A stretch of DNA of 64,000 bases. Source: Diphasiastrum complanatum. Its lineage: Eukaryota; Streptophyta; Lycopodiopsida; Lycopodiales; Lycopodiaceae. Shown in pieces: positions 33,112 through 45,373 of the stretch. The DNA is taken from positions 1 through 64,000 of the forward strand of contig MU832569.1 of assembly GCA_029204225.1 (NCBI GenBank). The letters run 5' to 3'. The stretch's first letter is position 1, and every line of letters begins with the position of its first letter. Both the position numbers and the translations under genes were made by a program. The notes under the pieces are model-generated. The model ran no database searches, was not told where the DNA came from, and saw only the letters and a list, made by a program, of their open reading frames with translations.

Positions 33112-34277
33112 GTTTACTTTGGCATTATAGACTTGGTCATTTAAATCATGCTGCTGTACAATGAATGTCTAGACAATCTATTGTTCTTGATCTCGACTAT
33201 TCTCACGAAAAAGTCGAGTTACCTGTCTGTCAAGACTGTCTAGTTGGTAAACAGACTAGGAAACCATTTAAATCAAGCCATTAGCATGTTGCTAGAGGAT
33301 TGCTAGATGTTGTACATTCAGATATTTGTGGCCCGATGAAAAATCCTTCGCTGAAGGATGCCAAGTATTTTATAACCTTTATTGATGAATTTTCCAGAAG
33401 GACTATGGTGTATTTCATAAAGAAGAAATCAGAAGCCTTCAACTGCTTTAGAATCTTCAAGGAGACTGGAAGGACAATCAAGGCCCTCAGGTTAGACAAC
33501 GATGGAGAATATATATCTATCGAGTTTAAGGAGTACTGCCAAAGCCAAGGCATTGAGCAGCAATTCATCACTCCTTACAATCCTCAGTCTAATGGCTTAG
33601 CCGAGAGGAAGAACCGTACTCTGGTTGAATCTGCCAAATGTATGCTATCGCATGCATCGTTGCCTAAGAGATTCTGGACTGAAGTTGTCTCCACTGCAGC
33701 CTACATCCAGAATAGATGTTCGACCAAGGGCCTCTCAGACAAGACACCCCACGAGGTGTGGACAGGCTCTAAGCCTTTTTTGAAGAACCTAAGAGTGTTT
33801 GGGTGCATTGCCTACGCACAGATCCCAAAAGACACGAGGAAGAAATTGGACTTCGAAGGTCTCAAGACCATCCTAATTGGATATACTTCATCTGAAAATA
33901 CTTATAAATTGTATGATCCTGATATCCAGCAAATCTTGTATAGCCGGGATACAGTCTTTATCGAGGATCAGTTCGTCGACCTCAAAGTCAAGGACATTGC
34001 TCAAGAAGAACTTCCATCACCTGCCATTGACACGACAGTCCGAGCTTCTGGCTCAGGCGTGTCTATCGTTGACCCACTTCAAGACAACGAATCAGACGAA
34101 GATGTTGTTGCTACCCAGCAACAAGTCCCAGGAGCAGTTTATCAGTCGAATCTTCCCAGAAGATCAAGCCGAGTGCGCACACAGCCCACAAGGTATACTC
34201 CCAAGTCTGCCTGTCTCTTGATGCAGGAACCGACGACAGTCGAAGAGGCACTTAGCCAACCAGACTCTGATCTCTAG
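33112..34277 (+). pseudogene. Copia-3 integrase
   Basis: After broken zinc-finger sequence (HRLGHLNHAAVQ-stop, CQDCLVGKQTRKPF) a 325-codon frame opens at 33300. It contains [30 protein letters not shown] and NPQSNGLAERKNRTLVESA, the complete DDE triad, then VWTGSKPFLKNLRVFGCIAY and the Ser/Asp-rich linker to RT. This is the longest intact retroelement domain in the window. Confidence 0.9.
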
Positions 34278-34278
34278 A

Positions 34279-35729
34279 GAGAAGCTATTTATAGAGAGTA
34301 TTCCTCTCTGATCAAGAACCAGACATGGTCATTAATCGAAGCTCCTATTGGTTGCAATATCATTGATTGTAAATGGATCTTTAAGATAAAATACAATGCC
34401 AACATAGCAATTGATCGAGGAAAGGCAAGACTAGTAGCACAAGGATTCACCCAGATCCCGAATGTTGACTACAATGAGACTTTTAGTCCAATAGTCAAAC
34501 ATTTGTCGATCTGAACGCTCCTGTCTTATGCTCCCGAAAAAATACGTTCTGGAAAGGATGAAAAATCATGTCTGTAAACTCTACAAAGCATTGTACGGCT
34601 TGAAACAGTCTGCCAGAGCTTGGTTTCAGAGGATCAATACATTCCTCATTGAACAAAGATTCAAATCAAGCACTGCTGACTGCAACAATATTCCAAGTCA
34701 GTACAACAATCCTTCATTATCATCACCTTATACGTGGATGATACGTTGCTCTTCAACAACAATACCAATATGGTCTAGGATTTGAAACAGATTCTTTTTT
34801 CAGAGTTCGACATGACTGATCTGGGCGAAGCTCACTTCTGTCTAGGACTTCAAATCCACAAAGACAGAGCAAAGCGACTGATTTACATCTCTCAACAAAG
34901 GTATCTTCACAATGTTCTTAACAGGTATAATTTGATGAATTGTAAATTAGCTCACTCACCAATGGATCCAAGCCTGCATCTGTCAAAGGACCAATGTCCC
35001 CAAACCAAGCAGGAAGAGGAGCAAATGAGAGAGTATCCTTATCGATCGATACTTGGATCTCTCATGTACGCAATGGTCTGTACAAGACCAGATATCTCTT
35101 TTACTGTAAGCTCACTCAGCCAATATATGGCTAATCCTGGCATTACCCATTGGAAGGCTCTCATACAAGTCATGAGATATATTCGAGCTACCATGGACCA
35201 GTGCATCTGCTATGGAGATGTCAGCAACGACAATCTTCATCAGCTCAATGGTTATTCTGATGCAAGCTGGGGAGGGGATGTAGACAATCATAAATCCACA
35301 TCTGGATTTGCATTCTTCTTCAACGGCGGTCCTATCTCATGGAACAGTCGTAAGCAAACTTCTGTCGCACTTTCTTCTATAGAAGCAAAATACATTGCTG
35401 CTTCTCAATCTATCAAGGAAGCGTTTTAGTTGAGAAATTTACTGTCAGATATTAATCTGAATCAGTACAGCCCTACAATTTTATTTTATGATAATCAAAG
35501 TGCGATTGCCTTATCGGCCAACCCTAGATTTCACTCTAGGAGTAAGCACATTGAAATCAGATATTACTACATCAGGAGCAAGGTTCTCAACAAGGAAGTG
35601 AGCTTAACGTACTGCAAAACGCAAGACATGGTTGCAGACATATTCTTGAAAGCACTCAGTGTTAATGCACACAACAAATTTTGTGCATTGCTTAGTCTGA
35701 AGATCAAGGCATTCACGGATCCGGATTAA
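34279..35729 (+). pseudogene. Copia-3 reverse transcriptase and RNase H
   Basis: Broken frames contain LIKNQTWSLIEAPIG, CKWIFKIKYN and KARLVAQGFTQ. The YVDDTLLF active site (near 34730) is in a different frame from its neighbours. The 34782-35429 frame covers FDMTDLGEAHFCLGLQI to STSGFAFFFNGGPISWNSRK. A TAG interrupts IKEAF-stop-LRNLL, and RNase H ends at QDMVADIFLKALS then TDPD and a stop before the purine tract. Confidence 0.9.
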
Positions 35730-35736
35730 GGGGGAG

Positions 35737-36692
35737 TGTTGGATTTGTTTCCTCTACTCTCCTAATCCCATTTTAATCTACCTCCATTCATGCTGCATAT
35801 TTACTCATGTTGTCGTGCAGTCTGCATAATAACATGCAAATTCTCACAGGCGATGAAAAGATGAAAAGCAAAGGCTGACGTCGCACTCTTTTCACGCTCA
35901 CCCCATTCAACTGTGCTAACAGACTTGACAACGATTGTAGCCACCCACAATCTCCTACAGACAGCACATCCACCCTGTACTTTCTTCATCTGCACATCTA
36001 TAATATTATGTATATAGATACTGAATACCATTTGTGTATAAGGTTGAATGCTGGAGATTGAGTCCTAACAAAAAAGATAACAAGAGAAGAGTATATGTAG
36101 ATTAGCATCAGAAGCCTATCAGCGAGACAAACGAAGTAGATGCCTTGTGCATTGATTCTTTATTGTCAGCAATAAGGTTTTATTCCTATACAGATTGAAT
36201 AAGCTTCGTAGAGCACGCGGTTTCATCCACTATTGTCTTGTGCTCTACCGCATTATTGACATGTATACTTGATATATTTAATCTGATAACAGTTCTTTGT
36301 TCTGCATTCAGATCTGTGTTAATATTGCTATGCTTATTATTCATTCTGTCTGATCTTTCTAGTTGCTCATTTTGGTAATAGACGACTAACATTTAGTCTT
36401 GTCTTTTGCGAATCTTTCGCGACTAATTATCAATCGAGCATAGTCTAGCTCCTCCCGAATGATTCGCGACATATAATTTGTCTTGATATTTGCGACAAAT
36501 TATTTTTCTAGCACATCATTTATTAATGTTTGGCTGCGTAATCAAGAATGACCGTGACTGTTCATTTTGATAGGCGTAGTTATGCTTATGGAGAGAGTCG
36601 TATAGCTCGTTCAGCTGCGGACGAACACTTTTTCTTCGAGTTTGTTTTTGTTCGAGTTCGTTTCTCGTTCGTGTTTCGTTTCTCGTTCGTGT
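35737..36692 (+). repeat. Copia-3 3' LTR, distal end lost
   Basis: It matches the 5' LTR from TGTTGGATTTGTTTCC onward. From about 36692 the sequence diverges into a TCGACTTCATCGAC-like tandem tract (36705-36830) and the terminal CCAACA is not found. Confidence 0.88.
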
Positions 36693-37189
36693 ATTCCATT
36701 ATCAACTCCATCAATTCGACATCGACTCCATCGACTTCATCAACCGACTTAGTCGACTTGTCCGACTTCATCGACTTTTCATCAACTACCAACTAACTCA
36801 ACTTCGTCGACTTCTTCTTCATCAAGGAAAAGTCGATCCATGCATTGTCAGATGACTTCAAGTACGTTATTGACAGTTCACCTAATCTGTAGATATATTG
36901 ACAGTTGGAGAGGATGACCATCTAATGCATAACAGTCATAGTAAATTAAGTAGGTAGATTTTATGCTTTCCAATGCACTGAGCATTGACATGCAATCATC
37001 AATGTATAGCGTCAGCAGATCTAACATGCTCAGTAGGCTATATTCTAGCTAAGTAACTAAGTTGCTAAGGTAGATCAATGATCATCAACTGAAGCAACTT
37101 TTGTGCTTATTGTCTCGTGTTGCTTCACGCTCTTATACTCATTTTTCTATCAATCAGAGTACAAGTTTTTGTCACCACTACTGCTTCAT
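36693..37189. other. Unassigned spacer with TCGACTTCATC-type tandem units
   Basis: 36705-36830 is a degenerate tandem of TCGACT/TCCATC/TCATCGAC motifs. The rest has no recognised gene. Confidence 0.55.
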
Positions 37190-37431
37190 TCCATTATGCA
37201 TTGCTACTATTCATTCATCTTGTTTTGCTGATAACTGTTGCACTTTCGATCCTACACCATCCGTTTCTCCACTTCCGTTGCTATACTACCAGAACATTTG
37301 TTTCTACCAGAGCTGCTCTGATCTGATATCATTTGGTCAGTTATCTGATCCTCTAATTTTCTGACATGGTATCAGAGCTTATGTTATAATCAGAGCTCTA
37401 CTAATCTGATACTATAGTATCCCATCGATTT
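37190..37431 (+). repeat. Copia-2-family LTR end, plus strand
   Basis: GATCCTACACCATCCGTTTC through ATGGTATCAGAGCTT to CGATTTCCTACA (37431) matches the reverse complement of 26555-26800. After CCTACA there is no primer site here, so this is a solo or truncated LTR. Confidence 0.7.
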
Positions 37432-37439
37432 CCTACAAT

Positions 37440-37996
37440 TCAGACCCTACAGAGTTTGCTGCAGCATGAAAGACACAAAAGAAGTATGTTACAGCTAACC
37501 AATGAAACTTTAGAAGAACAACTGAAAGTGACTACCTCTACGAAAGAATACCATCGAGATGCTGAAACAAGGAAATATCATATACAAAAGGAAAATTGAA
37601 GAAGCAATCCTATGGAGAATCAGTGCTGAGACAACCTTAGAAGCTTGTGTTTTTCATGGGAAGTACATAAGCGATCCAAAAGCTTGGAAAAATGTTCAAC
37701 AAAATATTATAAATTATTTTCAGCTTCAGTTGCTCCAACCAGGAGTACAAGAATTTGAAAGAAGAGTTGGAAGAAGCCAAGTTCAATTCAAACTCGAGCC
37801 AATTCTAGCTTATTGAAGAAAAACCAGTGTCGAAAGAAGATAAATCCATCCAGACCACATTATTCCTTGTGGAAAAGGAAGATAAGTCTACACAGACTAT
37901 TGCCGAAGTTGTAGAATTACTACTCCAGGTTGCTACAGCTACTCCAATAAGTAAGAAAGTATAGTTGAGTACCGATCAACCAAGAAATAGTATCAT
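37440..37996 (+). pseudogene. Unrecognised coding-like fragment split by the gypsy insertion
   Basis: A plus-strand frame with KIEEAILWRISAETTLEACV followed by FHGKYISDPKAWKNVQQNI, then stops. The sequence is Glu/Lys-rich. Plus-strand coding-like sequence also appears directly beyond the other end of the gypsy element (about 46150-46350), so the two may be halves of one older element. I do not recognise it. Confidence 0.35.
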
Positions 37997-38727
37997 TGTA
38001 GTGGGTTTCTTTCCTTGCCTAACCTGAATCCAAGATCTAGTCAATCTAGCATCAAAGAGACAAAGTTAGTTGTCATGCGTAGGTTCGTTGCCATGAGAGC
38101 GATAGTATAGTTCAGATTTCAACATGAATGGAGAATTCACATCTAACTCTAACATCCACATCCATTAACACTACGCATCCACAACGAAGATAGCTTACTC
38201 TTCCTCTTTCTCCCTTTCTCTCTCATAAAAAGTATAATAACACACAATCCCAATAACATTCAGATCCAACAATTAGCAAAAACCAAAGAAAGCATGAGAT
38301 ATGGAGAAAAAGTGATAGAGAGTAAAGACATTCATCAATCCATTTCCAAAGAGAACCAATCTGCTTTGTTGAAATGAGGAGATGAACATGTGTAGGAACT
38401 CGAGTTGGTCCCTTTTTATAGTAGAGAGGAGGACCCTGGCCTCTGAATCCTATTGGTCCATTTCTGCCTCTCTAATTATTCAAATTTAAAAAAGATCGGG
38501 AATCATCCAAATTGGAGAGAAACCCATTTTTATTCACTAACTTGACATTTAGGCCCTGCGACATTAAAAGCCCCACAAAAAGGCCTAAAGTCCTTTTATT
38601 GACTTTCTAATTAATCAAATCTCTATGTGATCATCGGATTAAATTTACACACGTAGAGTGCCCAGTCCTTCTCACTTATTAACTAGGGTAAGGGTTGCCT
38701 TGGGATCTGCAAACCCTCCAATAGTAT
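37997..38727 (-). repeat. Gypsy 3' LTR (left copy)
   Basis: It starts TGTAGTGGGTTTC and ends near CCTCCAATAGTAT. It matches 45374-46102 almost throughout. Differences include a longer CTTTCTCCCTTTCTC tract here and a short ATTCATTAACACTAC duplication in the other copy. Confidence 0.92.
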
Positions 38728-38739
38728 CCCCCACCAAAA

Positions 38740-41700
38740 CTGGTGGCGGTCCCATGACACCTGCGAGATGCAGTTATTGGGGACTTTTATTGGCTTCGTG
38801 CCAAATCTTTATTAAATGGTATTATACCTTCTCCATAAAATCGATATGTGCAGTATCAAAATCTAAATTGTGTGGCAGAAAACAACGATGGGCTCCAGCA
38901 ATCCACTTTGAGGTTGTCCATGATGTGAGGCGTGATTCCCAAGAGCCTCCCATCATTGCTGCACGAAAGTATAAACGAGCAACCGGCAACTGATCTTTGA
39001 TATTCTCTGAGGCCATCGGCTTATTTGGATCGAATGCCAGAGGAGGGAGGCAATGGTCCCATCTGGTTGCCACTGACGCCAACAGAGTTAGATCTTTTGC
39101 AAATAGTGCCGATTGTCGCACCGTTGGATCTGGAGGGTGGACATATTCTCTCTGGTACGCTTGTAAAGCCCGATGGAAGTCCACTAAAATTGTCCAGCTA
39201 TAGGGCTGATGGATGATTGGCCAATTGGGCATATGGATAGTGATTTTGTCCATAGCCAATCCCAAATCTTTCCGTTTATTCCTTCTCGACATTGGCACAT
39301 AATAAGGATTGACCCGCAATTGGCGAGGGTTGGTGACGTAACTCCTGATTGATTTCAGAGTTTTCTCAAAAACAATAATTCTCCATGTCGGCTACTCTCC
39401 CAATGCAGGTATTTCGTCCAACTCTTTGTCGGCCTCTATCTCGGAGGTCTTAAACTTCAGATTCCAACCCCCACGCGAGGACTCATGCGGATGTTGTGAT
39501 AAGAAGCTCTAGATATGGTCCTTGACGCTGATGGGCCTTCTGAATAGAGGTGTGGTCCTTGATGAGGATGGACCCGCTTGCACTGCCGGTAAAATTGGTG
39601 GTTTTTCTGGTATGTCTGGAGCTCCCCCTTGGTCCATGCCCGAACCCAGCCCTGTATCCATTGGTACATCTTCTTGGCATGTAGGGGAGAATTGCGGCAT
39701 GACCGGTAAGCTTCCAACACTTGAGCGGCTGCTTTTTCATAGGCGCTGATGGTTTCTTTAGCCTTGGCCAACTCAATTGAAGCTGCTCCTTTGAACCTGT
39801 CAAAGTGGCCTTGGAATCCCTGAAGGGCCACTTTCTATGTTTCTACTTTCTTGAACAATACGCGATCTTCGTCGGTGTGACCGGATGATTTGGTATTTGT
39901 GTCTGAAGATACGCATCACGCTCAAGGGTGATCGCATCCAATTCACCTTGAAGACGCGTGCAATCCTACTTTGCCATCTGCAATTGACCCTTCAATAGTT
40001 GCACCTGTTGTTTTGCATCCTGCACGACCTTATCCACCTGATCCTGTGTGGTTGTCAGGGCGTTTTGCAGGGAGCTGACGTATCCTTCAAGGCGATCAGC
40101 ATGTTGGTGTGCCAACTTCTTTTCAGCGTCAGATTTGTCTTCATGTTGCTTGGCGATTTTTAACTCTCAATCCAGCTAGACAATCTTCTGGCTGATCAGA
40201 GTGTTTTCTGATCCCATATCGAAAATTCTCTGCTCCATTTTTTTTTTCTTGTCAAGCATAGACGGGATCACTTGCGCAAGGCTTGAGACCAAACCGAGAG
40301 CATCACCAGAGTCTACTGTCGTGGAGGTGGCAGCAACAGGAGGACCTGATGATATTGTCCCTGATTGGCATGGAATAGGTGCCATTACTTCTTCTTCTTC
40401 AAAAATATCTTCTTCCTCAAAACCCTCAAGCACGGTAGCGTTGAACTGCTTCGGTGATTGGCACAGCTTGGTTGACCCGAAGTGCGGCTGAGCTATCTTC
40501 AGTGTGAGGTTGCTACCTTGGAGTTCAAAGGGCGCAGGACTTTGGGGCATTTAAAAATTTTTGGCGGTCCCAAGGGGGTTGGAATCATCAAACATATCCA
40601 TGAAATACTGCGTGTTTGGTGAAGTAGCTTCGGTGTGCAGGGGTGAGGCGGATTGGGCAGCTGTGATGGGAATGGTAGCCCCAATGGTCACAGACTGTCC
40701 TTATGTGGAAGTAGAGGCGAGGGAAGCATCAGAGACGAGGGGAATCAAAAGTTCAGTGCGAATAGTAGCAGGGGGCGAAAGCGCAGCTGATGATTTATGC
40801 CTAGTGCGACGTCGTGACGCAGAAGGCGAGTCAGGAATGACGATCTCGTTGCATGGACGACGTTAACTATGGAAACTCGAGGCCTGGTGGGATGACTCGG
40901 CCGGTGCTTCTTCATAGAATAAAAGCATAGAATCCAGGTGGAAACCATGGATTTTGTTTTCTAGGTTAAGAGGCGGCTAGAAGAGACAACAAAGAGCCAA
41001 CAGTGAACTGCTGCTTAGTATTGCCCTTAATAGCTCATTTGAGCTCACCAAAAACAATCTTAAACCAATTATATGGTTCAAGAGGGGCTTTGGCCATCTT
41101 GGTATAGGACTCAACTATCCTATGGAGGATTTGTGAAGTGATGTGATCTTTCCTGAGGTTCCCAACCATCAAGAAGTTGTTCAGTAGCTGGGCAGCAGCG
41201 TGGATGGAAGGCTCAGTGATGGCTTCAAGGAGGTATCCATCGTTGGTCTAGTGCAGATCATTGGTGAGGTCGATGCATGGCTTTATGGCCCATTTGGCCT
41301 GCTTATGATTGGGTGAGGCCTGTGTACCGAACGCTATATCTATGGCTATAAGGGCGGCCTCAATGATGCGCACCTTGTGTGTGGCTCCCTGAAAAGTGAT
41401 ATAAAATTTGTATCTCTCTTCCTTTCACGTACTGAAGGCAAGAGTGATGAAATCCATGTTGATTCTGCCAGAAAAGGCTCTCTCATGAATACCCATTGCA
41501 GTGAGCAGAGGCTCTGCAAGGGTCATCCACTAAGTGACCATGCTTGTGCTAGAAAGTATCATGATGTCCGTTGCAGATGGGACATCACGATGGATAGTAT
41601 AACGCGGAGACTGAGAAGTATCAATAGAAGACATGATGAGCAGAAAGGAAATGTAAGACGTACGAAAGTATATCAGAAAGCAGTTCAGGAGGTTTGGAAG

Positions 41701-41747
41701 GCTTTGGTCGCGGGAAAAATTTGCAAGAGCTTCGCTAGCACAAGTGA
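38740..41747 (-). pseudogene. Accessory reading frame of unknown function in the gypsy element
   Basis: Minus strand, with a likely start at ATG 41634 (MSSIDTSQSPRY). Fragments are joined by stops and shifts: VRIIEAALIAIDIAFGTQAS; KQAKWAIKPCIDLTNDL; YLLEAITEPSIHAAAQLLNN; APLEPYNWFKIVFGELK. A variable Ser/Pro region and an acidic run (EGFEEEDIFEEEEV, about 40400) follow. Next is a coiled-coil-like stretch (about 40240-39950: KKMEQRIFDMGSEN, EKKLAHQHADRLEGYVSSLQ), then KAKETISAYEKAAAQVLEAY. The C-terminal frame (39319-38822) reads LLASVATRWDHCLPPLAFDP and RLYFRAAMMGGSWESRL. It occupies the place where RT core, RNase H and integrase should be. I do not recognise the protein; the position also suits an envelope-like or captured gene. 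Confidence 0.5.
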
Positions 41748-42217
41748 GAAATGAATTGAATTCAGCCAAGAAACTATAAGCAAGGCGATCCAAAATGCTT
41801 TCAATAAAAGGTAACAGAAAGTGATCTTTTTACGTCACTGTTCAACGCTTTGAGATTCACATAGATTCACAATTTTCCATTCTTCTTAGGAACAATGACA
41901 ATCGGTGAGATCCATTCGGTATGCTCGATCTCATAAATGAAATCGGCATTAAGCAATCTCTGAAGTTCTTTCTTTATCAGGTCCGCAACACTAGGATTAT
42001 AGTGATAGAACTTTGTAACCTTTGGAACTGCATCAGGTACTAAAGGTATGGTATGTTCAATCACTGATGTCGGAATACCCTTTAGATCTTGATAAGTCCA
42101 TGCAAAGCAATCTTGATACTTAGTAAGTAGCATGCGGAGTGCTTGATACTGTTCAAGAGTAAGTTGTGATCTAGCTTGTACAATCTTTTCCGGTTCTCCT
42201 GGTTCAGCAAGGTTCAT
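41748..42217 (-). pseudogene. Gypsy reverse transcriptase, N-terminal part only
   Basis: LLTKYQDCFAWTYQDLKGIP, then LLNADFIYEIEHTEWISPIV and PKKNGKL are the standard lead-in of gypsy RT. In broken frames the sequence continues IYVNLKALN and LDRLAYSFLAEFNSF (the block before motif A) and then loses RT similarity at about 41748. No YxDD, RNase H or integrase follows. Confidence 0.88.
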
Positions 42218-42220
42218 TGG

Positions 42221-42949
42221 CTACATCCTAGCTGGGCCATCGTAAACCTCTTTTGATTTTGGCACGTGTTCATCAAGTTCACGATGTGCTTTAGGTAACA
42301 TGATAACCACATCATCCAATGTATAACGTTTAAAATGCTCGGGCATATTATGTTGGACTATATCTGTTTGTTCCTTTTCAAAAGGACTTGTCTTGGATTT
42401 TCGCTTAGCCTTCTTAGCAGGAATTGATCGTGGAGGTGATGACTTCCGAGATGATGATGTCTTGCTAGAATTCTGACTTGTAAAATCATCCTCAACTTTT
42501 TCTTTGCCTTTATCCAGTAAGGGTGGCACATTATTTGAATCAATCTTTTGAGGAGGATTTTCCCATTTCAGGACCATATTATAATGTTGCTTAGCTTTTT
42601 TCTGCGTCATCGATCCTGTGATCCTACCTTCCTTCAATATAACTGCTTTAGGCGATTTTATTGTTGGTTCATCATGAACATTACGTACTCCAAATCTGGT
42701 CGGATCCATATGATTGAGAATCTGCTCATCCGTAAGTTCTGCGTTGTCATCATAAGTCAAGGCATGACTCACAGGTATGAGATCATCTTCAATCGGATCT
42801 GGTATAGGTTCCGTTGATATCCAAGCTACATTCAACACATTCAGTGAAAACGTGATTGGTGTATCCAAAGCTTGATCTAATAAGAAAATCTTGCTCAAAT
42901 CTGATTGATTATCTTGTTGACACATATATCCTGTTGTACAATCAATCAT
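42221..42949 (-). pseudogene. Gypsy protease-RT linker
   Basis: A 242-codon frame, hydrophilic and rich in Lys, Ser and Pro in its centre (SSRKSSPPRSIPAKKAKRKS), with PISHALTYDDNAELTDEQIL-like acidic parts. It has no enzymatic motif. Its position between protease and RT matches the variable linker of gypsy pol proteins. Confidence 0.65.
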
Positions 42950-42963
42950 TGCAGAGCTTCATT

Positions 42964-43611
42964 CTAGTTGACAATATCCGTTTGAGAATCGTAATGAACT
43001 GCCAAATTTTTCTCTGGATGGTCACAAGTATGATCCATTGTTGATGAATTGTCATCTTCTTTTTGAATCACTGGTTTGATAGTCCAAGTTGTAGGATCAA
43101 CTTTAACTGCATGTTCACGATTTTGAAAAGTGATTTTTTCGGTACCCCAGTTATGAATTACTTGTGCAACTCGTAACCATGGACGTCCCAATAGAACTCG
43201 GTAGACATTTGGCGCTTCTGGTAAGTCCATTACTACGAAAGTAATGACGAACTGTACTCCCGCAATTCTGACAAGTATATCTTCAACCATTTCTCGCAGA
43301 AGAACTGTCATTTGATCAACTAGCTTAATGGCAAAAGTAGTAGGCTTGATCTTTGTAAGGCTCCATTTTGCACATAGCTTTGTAGAAATCAGGCTAACTC
43401 CTGAACTGCCATCTATCACAACTGCTTCTTTAGGAAATTGTCTATGCTGTATTGGCAGAGTGATATTTTTTTGTTCACTTTCCCAAGCGGCTCCAACATG
43501 GAGTACTTTGTTAGATTCTTCAAATCTAGCACAAAAAAGTGGCTCCTGAAGGACTTCTGGTTCTTCTTGAGCTAACTTTTGCGCTAAGAATTCTTTTGCT
43601 TTTGGCACCAA
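42964..43611 (-). pseudogene. Gypsy protease domain
   Basis: A 215-codon frame with a retropepsin-like segment: KEAVVIDGSSGVSLIS where family members have ...IDTGSGVSLI, then VILVRIAGVQF-like strands and NVYRVLLGRPWLRVAQ (the LLGRPWL flap typical of gypsy proteases). The catalytic Asp is present, but the DTG/DSG triad reads D-G-S-S-G, so activity is doubtful. Confidence 0.8.
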
Positions 43612-43729
43612 GAGTCAGGAATGCTCCCAATGAAATATTGATCTTACTAGACAAAATATTTATGAGCAATTCTGTTTGTGGCGCTTCCGGTTCAGTCATC
43701 TTGAAGGGTTCTTCATGATGATGCAACTA

Positions 43730-44155
43730 ATCATTCATATCTATACGTAAATTTCTTGGTGGCTGCAATGGTGAAGAACGAACTTCTATTGTTGCTTTAG
43801 CAGCTTCAAGCTCCTCTTCTTCTTGCAGATGTTTAATCCACTGTCTCATATCCTGATATCTTCATTTTTTCGCATGAGGATTTGGATAGACTCCCGACCA
43901 ATCTGTACATTCCGTTTCATCTTGATTATAGTACCAATCTTGTGCTGCACCTGTTAAGGCCATAGGAAACAGCTTAAGTTTATCTTGAGAATAAACCTCG
44001 CCATAGACTTCACATGATTCAGCACAGATCTTAAGAAATCTAACTGGATCTGTTAATCCGTTATATTTAAGTAGATCCAAACGGGGTGATTTTCTAACAA
44101 TAATTGGATTGACTTCCTGAGGAGCATCTCTAGGAGCGGCTCCAGGGGCAGCCAT
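43730..44155 (-). pseudogene. Gypsy gag (partial)
   Basis: ATG at 44155 (MAAPGAAPRDAPQEV). The 97-codon frame includes LLKYNGLTDPVRFLKICAES and FPMALTGAAQDWYY, the retrotransposon gag pattern seen in plant Tat/Athila elements. It stops at 43862, and most of the normal gag C-terminus, including the zinc knuckle, is not found before the protease. Confidence 0.82.
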
Positions 44156-44159
44156 CTTT

Positions 44160-45373
44160 ATAAAGTTAGATCAAGCAGACAATGAGATTGGATCTTATCT
44201 CAGATAAGATCTACTAGATATATTCCACTTTCCAAAAATCTGATTTCTATATTGTAAAAAAAATTTCGAAATTCAATCAATCGATACTTCTCAAAAATGA
44301 AAAATTTCTCAGAATCCAAATAAGAATATATCAGATTTGATCCAAATTTTGATAGAGACTTGATATGGAAAATTCGAACCTAAAAATAGGGCTGGCGAAG
44401 GTTCAGTAGGCGAAGATTGGCTCGACGAAGGTTCATCAGTGCTATTTTGAGAAAAAAAAAACTCTCTGATCAACTTTTCTGACAATTTTTCGAGTGATAA
44501 GCTTCGCCGACCTCTCAGATGAAAGATCTGACACAGATAAAACTATTGAAAACTGGACAAAAGTTTCTAACACAAGAAAATACAATTTCTGTAGTTTGGC
44601 GAGGGTAAAAATCAATATTTTCTATGATCTGGACAAGAAGAATCTTCGCCGAACTCAAAAATAGTATTTTACTATAAATAGAATATTTTGAAAACTCGGT
44701 AAAGGTTTTGGCGAAGGATCAAAAGTAATACTGGTATTTTTGCAAAAAAGTGACTTTTTTGACAAAAATATGGCAATATGACAATTGATCCTCTGTAAAC
44801 CCTTCTATTTTTGGTATTATTCTTCGCCAAACTGGCAGTAGATAGATCTGAATTACACCTATGCACAGTGAATCGGGTGAAGGTTTTTCTTCTGTATTTT
44901 TAGGGTTTTGGTGATTTTTTGGTGTTTTTTGACGATTTTTCTGATGTTTCTGGAAATCTGTTGGGAATTAATCTTTGCCCTTCAAACTGAAGGTTCTGTG
45001 ATCAAAACCGAAGGTGTTTGCAACTCAGCGAAAGTTTCTTGAAAGAGGGTAAAAAGTATCAGCTCTGATGACGATTTTTGTCTCTTTTTGACCAAAATCT
45101 GGCAATTTGACCGATTTTTGTTGTTTATTATGATATCTCAGATCCAAATGGATCTTAAGATTGATGATCTGAATAGCTTTCTCTGTTTAACAATCAGATT
45201 AGATTTCAAACAAGTAAATCTACTCAAATCAAGCAAAATCACTCCCAAACTAACACTAAATGCATATCTAACACTATTCATGCCACGACAAGATGCCTAA
45301 TGCAAGCTAACCATCCAACAAACATGCTGCAAACTAAAAAATTGGCATAACTCCCTCGCAACGACGCCAAAAA
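44160..45373 (-). other. Gypsy untranslated leader
   Basis: About 1.2 kb between the 5' LTR and the gag ATG, AT-rich with repeated GGCGAAGGTT/TTCGCCGA motifs in both orientations (about 44390-45030). The primer site is 45353-45369. Confidence 0.7.

Larger units (their letters stand above)
31002..36692 (+). mobile_element. Copia-3, nearly full-length Ty1/copia element
   Basis: Plus strand with a 5' LTR at 31002-32051 and a 3' LTR at 35737 to about 36692. The primer site TGGTATCAGAGC begins at 32052, directly after the LTR end CCAACA. The purine tract AAGGGGGAG precedes 35737. Gag, protease, integrase, RT and RNase H occur in that order. Gag has an early stop, the zinc-knuckle region is deleted, the protease Asp is replaced, and RT has several stops and shifts, so it is not autonomous. 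LTR similarity is high over most of the length but is lost at the 3' LTR's distal end. Confidence 0.92.

Noticed and set aside
36548-36796. 82-codon frame with Ser/Thr/Asp runs
   Set aside because: It is translation of LTR sequence and a TCGACTTCATC tandem tract.
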